Positions 30,819-38,987 of a DNA stretch of 64,000 nucleotides are shown here, piece after piece; positions within the stretch are counted from its first letter, which is position 1; every line of letters starts with the position of its first letter. Source of the stretch: Fimenecus sp052298855 (GTDB taxonomy: Bacteria; Bacillota; Clostridia; Oscillospirales; Acutalibacteraceae); the NCBI GenBank assembly GCA_052298855.1, contig DAVZXP010000005.1, positions 1 through 64,000 of the forward strand, in the 5' to 3' direction. Made by a program: the position numbers and the translations under genes. The notes under the pieces were generated by a model. That model was not told the DNA's origin and made no database searches. It was given only the letters and a program-made list of their open reading frames with translations.

Positions 30819-32483
30819 TTAGAATTTGTTGATTATTGCTCCCTTATCGGCAGAGCTTACCATCTGAGCGTATCTTGCAAGGTAGCCTTTGAGATTTTCT
30901 TTTCTCTTAATGGGCATTGTAGCCTTACGCTCTGCGATTTCCTTTTCGTCAACCTTTAATTCGATTGAATACTCGGGAATATTGATTGAAATGAGGTCGC
31001 CCTCCTTGACATAGGCGATAAGTCCGCCGCTGACAGCTTCGGGCGAAACGTGACCTATCGAAGCGCCTCTTGTAGCACCCGAAAAGCGTCCGTCCGTGAT
31101 GAGCGCAACGTCCTTATCAAGTCCCATACCTGCGATAGCCGAGGTCGGAGAGAGCATTTCTCTCATACCGGGGCCGCCTGCCGGTCCTTCGTATCTGATA
31201 ACCACAACGTCGCCCTTGACTATCTTACCCGCATAAATTGCGGAAATAGCCTCTTCCTCGCTCTCAAAGACTCTTGCCGGTCCCTCATGAACAAGCATTT
31301 CAGGAGCAACGGCACTACGCTTTACAACACAGCCGTCGGGTGCGAGATTACCTTTCAACACAGCAATTCCGCCTGTCTTTGAATAAGGATTGTCAACGGT
31401 GCGGATAACCTCTGTGTTTCTGTTTACGGCAGAGGCGATATTTTCCTTTAAGGTCTTGCCCGTACAGGTCATAACCGAGGTATCAATTACACCGATTTTA
31501 TCAAGTTCTTTAAGAACCGCATAAACTCCGCCCGCTTCGTTAAGGTCTTCCATATAAGTAGGACCTGCGGGTGCAAGATGGCAAAGATTCGGCGTTTTTT
31601 CGCTTATTTCGTTTGCCATATCAAGACTGAACTCAACGCCGCACTCATTTGCGATAGCCGGAAGATGAAGCATACTGTTAGTCGAACAGCCGAGAGCCAT
31701 ATCGGCGGTAATTGCATTGCGAATAGCCGCCTTTGTCATAATATCTCTTGGCTTAATGTCCTTTTTAACAAGCTCCATTACCTGCATACCTGCGTGCTTT
31801 GCAAGCTCAATTCTCTTTGAATAAACAGCGGGAATCGTGCCGTTGCCCTGAAGTCCCATACCGAGCACCTCAGTAAGGCAGTTCATTGAGTTTGCGGTGT
31901 ACATACCCGAGCAAGAGCCGCAGGACGGACAGGTGTTTTCCTCGCACACGCAAAGCTGTTTTTCGTCAATCTTACCTGCCGAATATGCGCCGACAGCCTC
32001 AAACATACTTGAAAGACTTGTCTTTTTGCCGTCAACCCTGCCTGCGAGCATAGGGCCGCCGCTTACAAAAACAGTCGGTATATTAAGTCTTGCCGCCGCC
32101 ATAAGCAAACCGGGAACATTCTTGTCACAGTTCGGAACCATAACAAGTCCGTCAAAGCCGTGAGCCATAACCATAGCCTCGGTTGAGTCTGCGATAAGGT
32201 CACGGGTTACAAGGGAATATTTCATTCCCGTATGTCCCATTGCGATACCGTCGCAAACGGCAATAGCCGGGAACACGATAGGCGTTCCCCCTGCCATTGC
32301 AACTCCGAGCTTTACGGCTTCGACGATTTTGTCGATATTCATATGACCCGGAACTATTTCGTTATAAGAGCTGACGATACCTATCATAGGACGCTGCTGT
32401 TCCTCGTTCGTAAGACCGAGAGCGTGATACAAAGAACGGTGCGGAGCGTTCTGAAAGCCGTTTACGATAGTATCTTTTACCAT
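30819..32483 (-). CDS. ilvD: dihydroxy-acid dehydratase
   Basis: 554 aa. Dehydrates 2,3-dihydroxy acids to 2-oxo acids for Ile and Val. Cluster cysteines are seen in MVPNCDKNVPGLLMAAA and ENTCPSCGSCSGMYTANS. GRFSGATRGASIGHVSPEA is the C-terminal signature. Length is normal. AGGAGAAGAGTG precedes the ATG. It lies 19 nt after ilvC. Confidence 0.97.
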   Translation of the reverse strand: MVKDTIVNGFQNAPHRSLYHALGLTNEEQQRPMIGIVSSYNEIVPGHMNIDKIVEAVKLGVAMAGGTPIVFPAIAVCDGIAMGHTGMKYSLVTRDLIADSTEAMVMAHGFDGLVMVPNCDKNVPGLLMAAARLNIPTVFVSGGPMLAGRVDGKKTSLSSMFEAVGAYSAGKIDEKQLCVCEENTCPSCGSCSGMYTANSMNCLTEVLGMGLQGNGTIPAVYSKRIELAKHAGMQVMELVKKDIKPRDIMTKAAIRNAITADMALGCSTNSMLHLPAIANECGVEFSLDMANEISEKTPNLCHLAPAGPTYMEDLNEAGGVYAVLKELDKIGVIDTSVMTCTGKTLKENIASAVNRNTEVIRTVDNPYSKTGGIAVLKGNLAPDGCVVKRSAVAPEMLVHEGPARVFESEEEAISAIYAGKIVKGDVVVIRYEGPAGGPGMREMLSPTSAIAGMGLDKDVALITDGRFSGATRGASIGHVSPEAVSGGLIAYVKEGDLISINIPEYSIELKVDEKEIAERKATMPIKRKENLKGYLARYAQMVSSADKGAIINKF

Positions 32484-32502
32484 AAGTTACACTCTTCTCC
32501 TA

Positions 32503-33519
32503 TTAGTTGTTGATGAGCTTATCCTCATCGCTCCAGCTGTAAAGCTTACGTACCTCTTCGCCTACCTTTTCCGAGGGATGCTCGGAAGCGAGCTTACGCA
32601 TAGCGTTGAAGTGTACCTGTGCGCCTGCCGAGGACATATCGAGGAGGAATTCTTTTGCAAATGTACCGTCCTGAATGTCTGAAAGGATCTTCTTCATTGC
32701 CTTCTTTGTGTCCTCTGTGATGATCTTCGGACCTGTTACATAGTCGCCGTACTCGGCTGTGTTTGAAATTGAATATCTCATTCCCGAGAAGCCGCTCTGA
32801 TAGATAAGGTCAACGATAAGCTTCATCTCGTGAATGCACTCAAAGTAAGCGTTTCTGGGGTCATAGCCTGCCTCAACAAGTGTCTCAAAGCCTGCCTGCA
32901 TAAGTGCGCAAACACCGCCGCAAAGAACAGCCTGCTCGCCGAAGAGGTCTGTTTCTGTCTCTGTTCTGAAAGTTGTTTCAAGAACGCCTGCACGAGCACC
33001 GCCGATAGCGAGTGAATAAGCAAGAGCGATTTCAAGAGCGTCGCCTGTTGCGTCCTGCTCAACAGCTACAAGGCAAGGAACGCCCTTACCTGCCTGATAC
33101 TCACTGCGTACAGTATGACCGGGGCCTTTGGGAGCTATCATAATTACGTTTACGTTCTTCGGAGGCTTAATGCAGCCGAAATGAATGTTGAAGCCGTGTG
33201 CGAAAGCAAGCGTCTTGCCCTCTGTAAGGTTCGGCTCAATGCTTTCCTTGTAAAGAGCAGCCTGCTTTTCGTCATTGATAAGAATCATAATGATATCAGC
33301 GTTCTTTGCTGCCTCTGCCGATGTCATAACCTTGAGTCCCTGAGCCTCAGCCTTTGCCCAGCTCTTGCTGCCCTCATAAAGTCCGACAATAACGTCAACG
33401 CCCGAATCCTTGAGGTTCAATGCGTGAGCATGTCCCTGTGAGCCGTAGCCGATGATAGCAACGGTCTTTCCGTTGAGCTTAGCAAGGTTACAATCCTGCT
33501 GGTAATAAATTTTCTGCAT
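32503..33519 (-). CDS. ilvC: ketol-acid reductoisomerase
   Basis: 338 aa, class I. Converts acetolactate and acetohydroxybutyrate with NAD(P)H and magnesium. Rossmann motif VAIIGYGSQGHAHALNLKD; APKGPGHTVRSEYQAGKGVP; metal ligands in ETDLFGEQAVLCGG and FECIHEMKLIVDL. The ATG at 33519 follows AAAGGAGAGAAATATT; the frame continues to 33552 without a binding site. The loop after the Rossmann motif (GLYEGSKSWAKAE) lacks the Arg of strict NADPH users at the usual place, so cofactor choice is open. Confidence 0.97.
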   Translation of the reverse strand: MQKIYYQQDCNLAKLNGKTVAIIGYGSQGHAHALNLKDSGVDVIVGLYEGSKSWAKAEAQGLKVMTSAEAAKNADIIMILINDEKQAALYKESIEPNLTEGKTLAFAHGFNIHFGCIKPPKNVNVIMIAPKGPGHTVRSEYQAGKGVPCLVAVEQDATGDALEIALAYSLAIGGARAGVLETTFRTETETDLFGEQAVLCGGVCALMQAGFETLVEAGYDPRNAYFECIHEMKLIVDLIYQSGFSGMRYSISNTAEYGDYVTGPKIITEDTKKAMKKILSDIQDGTFAKEFLLDMSSAGAQVHFNAMRKLASEHPSEKVGEEVRKLYSWSDEDKLINN

Positions 33520-33579
33520 AATATTTCTCTCCTTTGTGTAAATAAAATTCATATTTAATAGCGTTACCGCTAAAATGTG

Positions 33580-34071
33580 TTAAATTGAGCTTGTTCCTCT
33601 TTCGATTGCCACAACGCCTGTTCGGCACATTTCGATTATGCCGATACTTGCCATAATCTCAATAAATGCGTTAATCTTTTGGGGGTCGCCCGTGACCTCT
33701 ATACTCATTGTATCAAGCGTATAATCAAGGATTTTTCCCTTATACACCTCGGTTGCCGCAAGAATTTCGCTTCTGGTTTCAGATGTGCTTTTTACTTTGA
33801 TAAGCATAAGCTCCTTTTCAAAGGAAGCCTCGGGGGTAAGCACCTTTACCTTTTTGATATTGTGGAGCTTACGAAGCTGATTTACAAGCTGCACTCTTGC
33901 GTACTCGTCGCCGTGAAGCGTGATTGTAATACGTGAATAATTCGGGTCATCAGTCTCGCCGACCGTAAGAGAATCAATGTTAAATCCTTTACGCATAAAC
34001 AAGCCGCAGACTCTTGTAAGAACGCCGTACTTGTTTTCAACGTACATTGCAATAACAAATCTGTCCATCAT
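33580..34071 (-). CDS. ilvN: acetolactate synthase small subunit
   Basis: 163 aa. Regulatory subunit of acetohydroxyacid synthase, carrying valine feedback. The N-terminal ACT domain reads YVENKYGVLTRVCGLFMRKG, with NIDSLTVGETDDP after it. The ATG at 34071 overlaps the ilvB stop as TGATG, so translation is coupled; GAGGAG lies 5 nt upstream. A second ATG follows at once and is equally possible. 60 nt separate it from ilvC. Confidence 0.95.
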   Translation of the reverse strand: MMDRFVIAMYVENKYGVLTRVCGLFMRKGFNIDSLTVGETDDPNYSRITITLHGDEYARVQLVNQLRKLHNIKKVKVLTPEASFEKELMLIKVKSTSETRSEILAATEVYKGKILDYTLDTMSIEVTGDPQKINAFIEIMASIGIIEMCRTGVVAIERGTSSI

Positions 34072-35771
34072 CAATTCTCCTCTACCTTTGTAATCATATC
34101 GTCAATCGAGCCACCGGGGGGAAGCATCGGAAGAACGAACTCGTCCATATTTATAAGTGTATCGATAAGATACGGACCGTTGTGAGCCATACCTCTTTTG
34201 AAGGCCTGTTCAAACTCGTCAATGCTCGAAACCCTCTCCGCCTCAAGTCCGAATGCCTCTGCAAGCTTTACAAAATCGGTTTTTCTTCCGAGAGTGGTAT
34301 TTGAATAGCGTTTGTCAAAGAAAAGCGTCTGCCATTGACGAACCATTCCGAGAACGCCGTTGTTAAGAAGCACGATAACAATAGGTGTATTATAGGTAAC
34401 GGCTGTCGCAAGCTCGTTCAAGTTCATACCGAAGCTTCCGTCGCCCGTGATAAGCACCGTCTTGTCGCCCGTTGCAACCGTAGCGCCGATTGCCGCACCC
34501 AAGCCGTAGCCCATTGTACCGAGTCCGCCGCTTGATGCAAAGCGTCTTTTCTGCTCAAAATCGGTGTACTGTGCCGCCCACATCTGATGCTGTCCGACGT
34601 CCGTTGCGATAATCGTAGATTTATCCTTAACCTTATTTATAACGTCAAAAATCTTCTTCGGCGTCATAGCTCCGTTTGAAGCCTTTTCTGCCTCATCGAT
34701 TATGCGTTTTTCCTCCGTCTTGAGAGCCGTAACCTCCTGCTCCCACTGCTTATGCTTTGCTTTTTCACAGCGTTCGGAAATTCTTTCAAACGAAGATTTT
34801 ATGTCGCCTACAAGACCGACGTCAACCTGAATATTCTTGTTGATTTCGGAAAGGTCAACGTCAAGCTGAATAAGCTTTGCACCCGTTGCGTATTTTGCGG
34901 TGTTGCCTGTCGCTCTGTCCGAAAAACGGACGCCGATACCGATTACCAAATCCGCCTCTTTATTAGCCATAGACGAAGCGTAATGACCGTGCATACCCTC
35001 CATACCGAGGAAACGCTCGTAGGAGTTGGGCATTGCCGAAAGTCCCATAAAGGTACAACCGATATATGCGTCAATCTTGTCCGCAAAAGCCATAATTTCC
35101 TTTGTCATTCCGAGACCTGCCGCACCGCCGCCGATATAGATATACGGCTTTTCGCATTTATTTATAAGCTCGACCGCCTTTTCAACATCGCTGTCATCTG
35201 CGATTTTAAGCGGAGCAAAGTCAACAACGCCCTTTCTTTCGTACTCGCATTTTGCAATTTGAACATCCTTAGGAACGTCGATAAGTACAGGACCGGGTCT
35301 GCCCGATTTCGCAATCTGAAAAGCCTCACGGATTGTGTCCGCAAGCTCATTTACGTCGGTAACAAAATAGTTATGCTTTGTAATGGGCAAGGTAATACCC
35401 ATAATATTGATTTCCTGAAAGGAGTCCTTACCTATAAGCGAGGTGGGCACGTTACCCGTAATCGCAACCATAGGTATTGAGTCAAGCATTGCGGTAGCTA
35501 TACCCGTGACAAGGTTTGTAGCACCGGGACCCGAGGTCGCAATAACGACTCCGACCTTACCCGTAACTCTCGAATAACCGTCTGCGGCGTGTGAAGCACC
35601 CTGCTCGTGAGCCGCCAAAACGTGATTTATACGGTCGCTTGCCTTGTATAGCTCATCATAAATATTAAGCACCTGTCCGCCCGGATAGCCGAAAACATCG
35701 GTAACTCCCTGCTCAATCAAGGTTTCGATTATGATTTGTGCACCTGACATCATTTCAGTTTTAGTTCCCAT
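34071..35771 (-). CDS. ilvB: acetolactate synthase large subunit
   Basis: 566 aa. ThDP-dependent catalytic subunit, first common step of Ile/Val/Leu synthesis. VFGYPGGQVLNIYDEL and AAHEQGASHAADGYSR hold the active-site Glu. The ThDP signature is GDGSFGMNLNELATAVTYN. The quinone/FAD region is complete. The ATG at 35771 follows TTGGAGGAATT; a longer frame runs back through the T-box terminator to 35885 and is rejected. It is the first gene after the T-box leader. Confidence 0.96.
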   Translation of the reverse strand: MGTKTEMMSGAQIIIETLIEQGVTDVFGYPGGQVLNIYDELYKASDRINHVLAAHEQGASHAADGYSRVTGKVGVVIATSGPGATNLVTGIATAMLDSIPMVAITGNVPTSLIGKDSFQEINIMGITLPITKHNYFVTDVNELADTIREAFQIAKSGRPGPVLIDVPKDVQIAKCEYERKGVVDFAPLKIADDSDVEKAVELINKCEKPYIYIGGGAAGLGMTKEIMAFADKIDAYIGCTFMGLSAMPNSYERFLGMEGMHGHYASSMANKEADLVIGIGVRFSDRATGNTAKYATGAKLIQLDVDLSEINKNIQVDVGLVGDIKSSFERISERCEKAKHKQWEQEVTALKTEEKRIIDEAEKASNGAMTPKKIFDVINKVKDKSTIIATDVGQHQMWAAQYTDFEQKRRFASSGGLGTMGYGLGAAIGATVATGDKTVLITGDGSFGMNLNELATAVTYNTPIVIVLLNNGVLGMVRQWQTLFFDKRYSNTTLGRKTDFVKLAEAFGLEAERVSSIDEFEQAFKRGMAHNGPYLIDTLINMDEFVLPMLPPGGSIDDMITKVEEN

Positions 35772-35785
35772 AATTCCTCCAATAT

Positions 35786-36060
35786 AACAAAACGCCTCTT
35801 TAAGCCTTCGGCTTAAAGAGGCGAAGAACTTCAAAAAAAGAATTCCCCGTGGTACCACTCTTTTTCTTTTCTTTAAGAAAAGCACTCAACGTTTTTTCGT
35901 CAACTCTGTAACGGGAGCACCCGATTGCAGCTACTGACCTACAAGGTCCATCACAGCAACAGTTCAACGGTGATCGTTTCAATACCGTTCCCCTATGCCT
36001 TGCACCGACCGGCAATTCTCTGAAGGCGAATTCGGAATTTACTCCTCCGCATCATTACTT
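35786..36060 (-). promoter_or_regulatory. T-box riboswitch, apparent Ile (AUC) specifier
   Basis: Leader of the ilv-leu operon. The T-box core TGGTACCACGG (complement of 35847-35857) and a terminator (CGCCTCTTTAAGCC and GGCTTAAAGAGGCG, then TTTTG) are clear. Stem I can be folded: GCGG with CCGU below the specifier loop and AAUUCCG with CGGUAUU above it, an AGUA/GAA loop-E pair, and a distal AGAG bulge and GGUCGGUGCAA loop. The 3' side of the loop then reads GAAACG-AUC-A, putting AUC (35974-35972) in the specifier position before a purine. Uncharged tRNA-Ile would stabilise the antiterminator and allow read-through. Specifier identity is my reading of the fold. Confidence 0.9.
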
Positions 36061-36068
36061 TTTAATAT

Positions 36069-36097
36069 ATTTTAGTCACTTTTTTTCTCAATGTCAA
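36069..36097 (-). promoter_or_regulatory. promoter of the ilv-leu operon
   Basis: Minus strand TTGACA (36097-36092), 17-bp spacer, TAAAAT (36074-36069). Transcription would begin just before the T-box stem I. The 36098-36443 stretch otherwise holds AT-rich sequence and no gene. Confidence 0.8.
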
Positions 36098-36443
36098 ACA
36101 CTATTTTATATAAATGTCGTTTTTTATATAAAATAGTTGATTGACGGGTTTTGAAAAGCCTTAAAATTGGCAATATAACTAATAATATATTTATTCGTTA
36201 TGTGCTATATAATTTTTTCAAATCCCTCTGCAACGCTTTTATACCGCTTCGGAATGTTGATATTTGTACATTTAGTCAATAAAAACAAAATAATATTCTA
36301 TAACATTCCGTTTACATGGTCTATAATCGACACAAATTCAAGGTGTGTCCTATATTGTCTAAACTGCCTTATATTTATTGCCTTTACTGTGCAATGTGTG
36401 TTACAATTATACTATAATTATATTGATAACAGTAGGTGATTTT

Positions 36444-37724
36444 ATGAGAACAATTTTCAAAAACTGCACATTACTTGACGGAACAAAGGATATGATTGCA
36501 AGGGAAAATATCGACGTTGCAATCGAGAACGATAAAATCGTAGAAATCGGTAAAATCGAACAGAAAAAAGAGGATAAGATTATCGATTTGACCGGTAAAT
36601 ATCTCATGCCCGGTCTTATCAATCTCCACGTACATCTTCCCGCAGGCGGTAAGCCGCAGAAGAAGCCGTTAAAGGCTGATTTTCTTTCAAAGCTGGCTCT
36701 TTCCTCCGCATTTATGAGAAAATTCACTCTTAATATGTGTCACGGCTATGCTATGCAGGGTCTTATGTCGGGTGTTACGACTATCAGAACGGTCGGCGGA
36801 CTTGATGATATTGACTCAAAGCTCCGTGATAAGATAAACGCAGGTCAACTTGACGGTCCCCGTATTCTCGCCTCAAACTTTGCAATCGGCGTAACAAACG
36901 GTCATATGGTCGGCTCTGTTGCAAGGGCTGCCGATACTCCTGAGGAAGCTGCTAAAATGGTTGACGAGCTTATCGCTAAGAAGTCGGACCTTATCAAACT
37001 CATGGTTACAGGCGGCGTTATGGACGCTAAGGTCAAGGGCGAGCCGGGCGTTCTTATGATGAAGGGCGATATGATAAAGGCTTGCTGTGACAGAGCGCAC
37101 GAGCACGGCTTAAAGGTTGCGGCGCACGTTCAAAGTCCCGAGGGTGTAAGAACGGCTGTCGGAAACGGTGTTGACTCTATCGAGCACGGTTCAACTCTCA
37201 CTCAGGCTGAAATCGACACCTTTAAGGCACACAATGCAGTTTTGATTTGTACGCTCTCCCCTGCTTTGCCGATGGCAAAATTTGAGCGTGAGACCCTCGG
37301 AATAAGCGAGGTTGTTCAGTACAACTCAAACGTTGTTTTCAACAATATGGTCAAGGGTGCAAAAACAGCTCTTGAAAACGGCGTTAAAGTAGGTCTCGGA
37401 ACCGATACAGGCTGTCCGTACACAACTCACTACAATATGTGGAGAGAACTCCACTATTTTGAAAAGAATGTCGGTGTAAGCCCTGAATTTGCACTTTACA
37501 CGGCAACGCTTCAAAACGCTGAAATTATCGGTCTCGGTGATGTTACGGGCAGTATCGAAGAGGGAAAATGTGCGGATATTCTTATTTCAAATTCAAATCC
37601 GCTTGACGATTTCAGAGCACTTTCACAGCCCTATGCCGTAGTTGCAAGAGGTAAAATTTTCCTCAATCCGAAAATCAAGAAATATCCCAAGTGCGACGAG
37701 GAATTAGATAAGTATTATAATTGA
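36444..37724 (+). CDS. amidohydrolase family metal-dependent hydrolase
   Basis: 426 aa, no signal peptide. TIM-barrel amidohydrolase with the expected ligands: GLINLHVHLP (HxH) near residue 70, a lysine in LIKLMVTGGV that could be carboxylated, AAHVQS and SIEHGST (two His), and GLGTDTGCPY (Asp). The N- and C-terminal beta-sandwich halves are present (KILLDG-like and DILISNSNPLDDF). The pattern resembles prolidase/imidazolonepropionase-like members that cut amino-acid amide bonds; substrate unknown. AGGTGA precedes the ATG at 36444. TATAAT at 36413-36418 is a likely -10. It has its own terminator and is divergent from the ilv operon. Confidence 0.85.
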   Translation: MRTIFKNCTLLDGTKDMIARENIDVAIENDKIVEIGKIEQKKEDKIIDLTGKYLMPGLINLHVHLPAGGKPQKKPLKADFLSKLALSSAFMRKFTLNMCHGYAMQGLMSGVTTIRTVGGLDDIDSKLRDKINAGQLDGPRILASNFAIGVTNGHMVGSVARAADTPEEAAKMVDELIAKKSDLIKLMVTGGVMDAKVKGEPGVLMMKGDMIKACCDRAHEHGLKVAAHVQSPEGVRTAVGNGVDSIEHGSTLTQAEIDTFKAHNAVLICTLSPALPMAKFERETLGISEVVQYNSNVVFNNMVKGAKTALENGVKVGLGTDTGCPYTTHYNMWRELHYFEKNVGVSPEFALYTATLQNAEIIGLGDVTGSIEEGKCADILISNSNPLDDFRALSQPYAVVARGKIFLNPKIKKYPKCDEELDKYYN

Positions 37725-37765
37725 TATAATCGGATTTAATTTCAATAGCATTGTTTTGAAAATTG

Positions 37766-37800
37766 CAAAGGCTTCCTTTTATCAGGAAGCCTTGTTTTTG
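37766..37800 (+). terminator. terminator after the amidohydrolase gene
   Basis: AAGGCTTCCT (37768-37777) and AGGAAGCCTT (37784-37793) with a 6-nt loop, then GTTTTTGG. Confidence 0.85.
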
Positions 37801-37837
37801 GTTAAGACGGTTGTTATCAAATTTTAATTAAACATCG

Positions 37838-38062
37838 TACCGTAGGGACAACCCTTGCGGTTGTCCGTGAATGCGAATTTATATCGAACGGTGTAGGGCG
37901 GGGGCTTGCTCCCGCCGAGGAAACCGGCAAAAATGTAGTTGCTGTCGGCTGTTATCAAATTGAAAAATATATTCAACCGTAGGGACAACCCTTGCGGTTG
38001 TCCGTGAATGCGAATTTATATGGGATTTTTTGCGGACAGGGGCGAGCCCTGTCCCTACGGAT
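37838..38062. repeat. composite of dispersed palindromic repeats, copy 1
   Basis: Four palindromes in a row: ACAACCCTTGCGGTTGT near 37847 and again near 37987, GGCGGGGGCTTGCTCCCGCC near 37898, and GGACAGGGGCGAGCCCTGTCC near 38033. The 37922-37977 spacer (ending GGCTGTTATCAAATTGAA) is shared with the copies at 47957-48250 and, inverted, 58260-58470. This kind of GTAGGG-type repeat is common in Clostridia genomes; function unknown. Confidence 0.8.
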
Positions 38063-38145
38063 TGTGGATAATTTTCAATGCCATTTTAACCGCAAATCAT
38101 CATATATCAACAACATTCTAACGGCGGCAGCAAGCCACCGCCCTA

Positions 38146-38217
38146 CCACGTCGTCCTTTTGCTTCGCAAAAGATGGACTAATCGGTTCGAATCCTGCCAA
38201 ACAATCTAAACAAAAAA
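38146..38217. repeat. truncated tRNA-tail module with inverted boundary motif
   Basis: CCACGTCGTC (38146-38155) is the exact inverted copy of the GACGACGTGG that ends the element at 38258-38412. It is followed by CTTTTGCTTCGCAAAAG and the inverted-T-arm stretch (GGTTCGAATCCTGCC, 38184-38198) also found in the two downstream 153-bp units. The palindrome 38222-38241 after it resembles a terminator hairpin. Confidence 0.7.
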
Positions 38218-38257
38218 ACAACAGATGCAAAAATGCATCTGAAAAACTAATAACAAC

Positions 38258-38412
38258 CCGAAACAGAATGGTAGTGAAACAAAGCCGTCGTGAGGGCGTT
38301 TACAACCGAACAGGCGACTTAAGCGTGATCTGTTTCGGAGAGGAGGAGCAGCGGAATGAGTGCGAGGCGATAAAAAATCGCCGCAAGCGATATGTAGCTT
38401 GCGACGACGTGG
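38258..38412 (-). ncRNA. shared tRNA-adjacent structured element, copy A (candidate RNA)
   Basis: The core 38258-38338 (81 bp) is closed by CCGAAACAGA and TCTGTTTCGG. It matches the core at 58728-58808 in 75 of 81 positions, by my alignment. Two more hairpins follow (CGCAAGC with GCTTGCG near 38385-38405), and the element ends in GACGACGTGG, where TGG is the complement of a tRNA CCA end. Strand is assigned as minus because the neighbouring tRNAs run that way and a variable pair in the inner stem is GU only on that strand. No coding sequence is visible. Whether it is transcribed is unknown. Confidence 0.6.
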
Positions 38413-38563
38413 CTGGGGTGGCAGAATCCGACAAGGCAAGCCTTGTCGCTTGCAACAATTTATATGTCCCTTTTGCTTCGCAAAAGATGGACTAATCGGT
38501 TCGAATCCTGCCGAAAATCTAAACAAAAAAATAACAGACACAATTTTGTGTCTGTTATTTTTT
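38411..38563. repeat. 153-bp tRNA-Gln-tail unit, copy 1
   Basis: Begins with the complement of the tRNA-Gln 3' end (GGCTGGGGTGGCAG), then a palindrome (CGACAAGGC with GCCTTGTCG), TTTTGCTTCGCAAAA, an inverted T arm (GGTTCGAATCCTGCC, 38498-38512) and a duplicate of the tRNA-Gln terminator. On the minus strand GGCAGGAUUCGA and UCGGAUUCUGCC pair over 12 bp with two GU. Confidence 0.8.
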
Positions 38564-38717
38564 GGCTGGGGTGGCAGAATCCGACAAGGCAAGCCTTGTC
38601 GCTTGCAACAATTTATATGTCCCTTTTGCTTCGCAAAAGATGGACTAATCGGTTCGAATCCTGCCAAACAATCTAAACAAAAAAATAACAGACACAGTTT
38701 TGTGTCTGTTATTTTTT
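38564..38717. repeat. 153-bp tRNA-Gln-tail unit, copy 2
   Basis: Nearly identical tandem copy of 38411-38563, with a few differences around the CCAAACAATCT junction. Its right end is the working terminator of tRNA-Gln. Confidence 0.8.
38684..38716 (-). terminator. tRNA-Gln terminator
   Basis: AAATAACAGACACA and TGTGTCTGTTATTT hairpin followed on the minus strand by T-rich sequence. A duplicate lies at 38531-38563. Confidence 0.85.
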
Positions 38718-38791
38718 GGCTGGGGTGGCAGGATTCGAACCTACGAATGCAGCAGTCAAAGTGCTGTGTCTTACCGCTTGACGACACCCCA
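38717..38791 (-). tRNA. tRNA-Gln(TTG)
   Basis: 75 nt with encoded CCA. Acceptor TGGGGTG pairs with CACCCCA, discriminator G, anticodon loop CTTTGAC (TTG), T arm GGTTCGAATCC. It is the last tRNA of the Arg-His-Gln cluster. A terminator-like hairpin (38861-38895) stands between it and tRNA-His. Confidence 0.97.
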
Positions 38792-38860
38792 ATATTAAGT
38801 TTGTTATCTATTTTAATATTCCAAAATATTCTAATATTCCGAAAAGGTATTTGATAGTGA

Positions 38861-38895
38861 AAACTCCGCCAAATCTTATTGACAGGCGGAGTTAA
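38861..38895 (-). terminator. hairpin between tRNA-His and tRNA-Gln
   Basis: AACTCCGCC (38862-38870) and GGCGGAGTT (38885-38893), then TTTTC on the minus strand. It may end the Arg-His transcript or act as a partial stop. AT-rich AATATTC repeats (38816-38840) follow before tRNA-Gln. Confidence 0.65.
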
Positions 38896-38900
38896 ATCAG

Positions 38901-38977
38901 TGGGGTGGATAGTCGGATTCGAACCGACGGTCTTCAGTGCCACAAACTGACGCGTTAACCAACTACGCTATACCCAC
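38901..38977 (-). tRNA. tRNA-His(GTG)
   Basis: 77 nt with CCA. Acceptor GTGGGTA with TATCCAC, anticodon loop TTGTGGC (GTG), T arm GGTTCGAATCC. A G at 38978 could supply the extra 5' G of tRNA-His opposite the discriminator C. Confidence 0.97.
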
Positions 38978-38987
38978 CATACAGCAT

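Noticed and set aside
35940..35965. A Leu (CTG or TTG) specifier in the T-box
   Set aside because: In the fold I obtain these triplets lie below the lower stem, not in the specifier loop.
38411..38717. Tandem units as a CRISPR array
   Set aside because: Unit is 153 bp with no short repeat/unique spacer alternation and no cas genes nearby.
38411..38717. Tail units as tRNA pseudogenes
   Set aside because: Only the 3' end and an inverted T arm are present; no D arm or anticodon arm can be found.
38206..38943. A 245-codon minus-strand frame
   Set aside because: It crosses tRNA-Gln, the duplicated terminators and the repeated units; its internal repetition is that of the DNA repeats.
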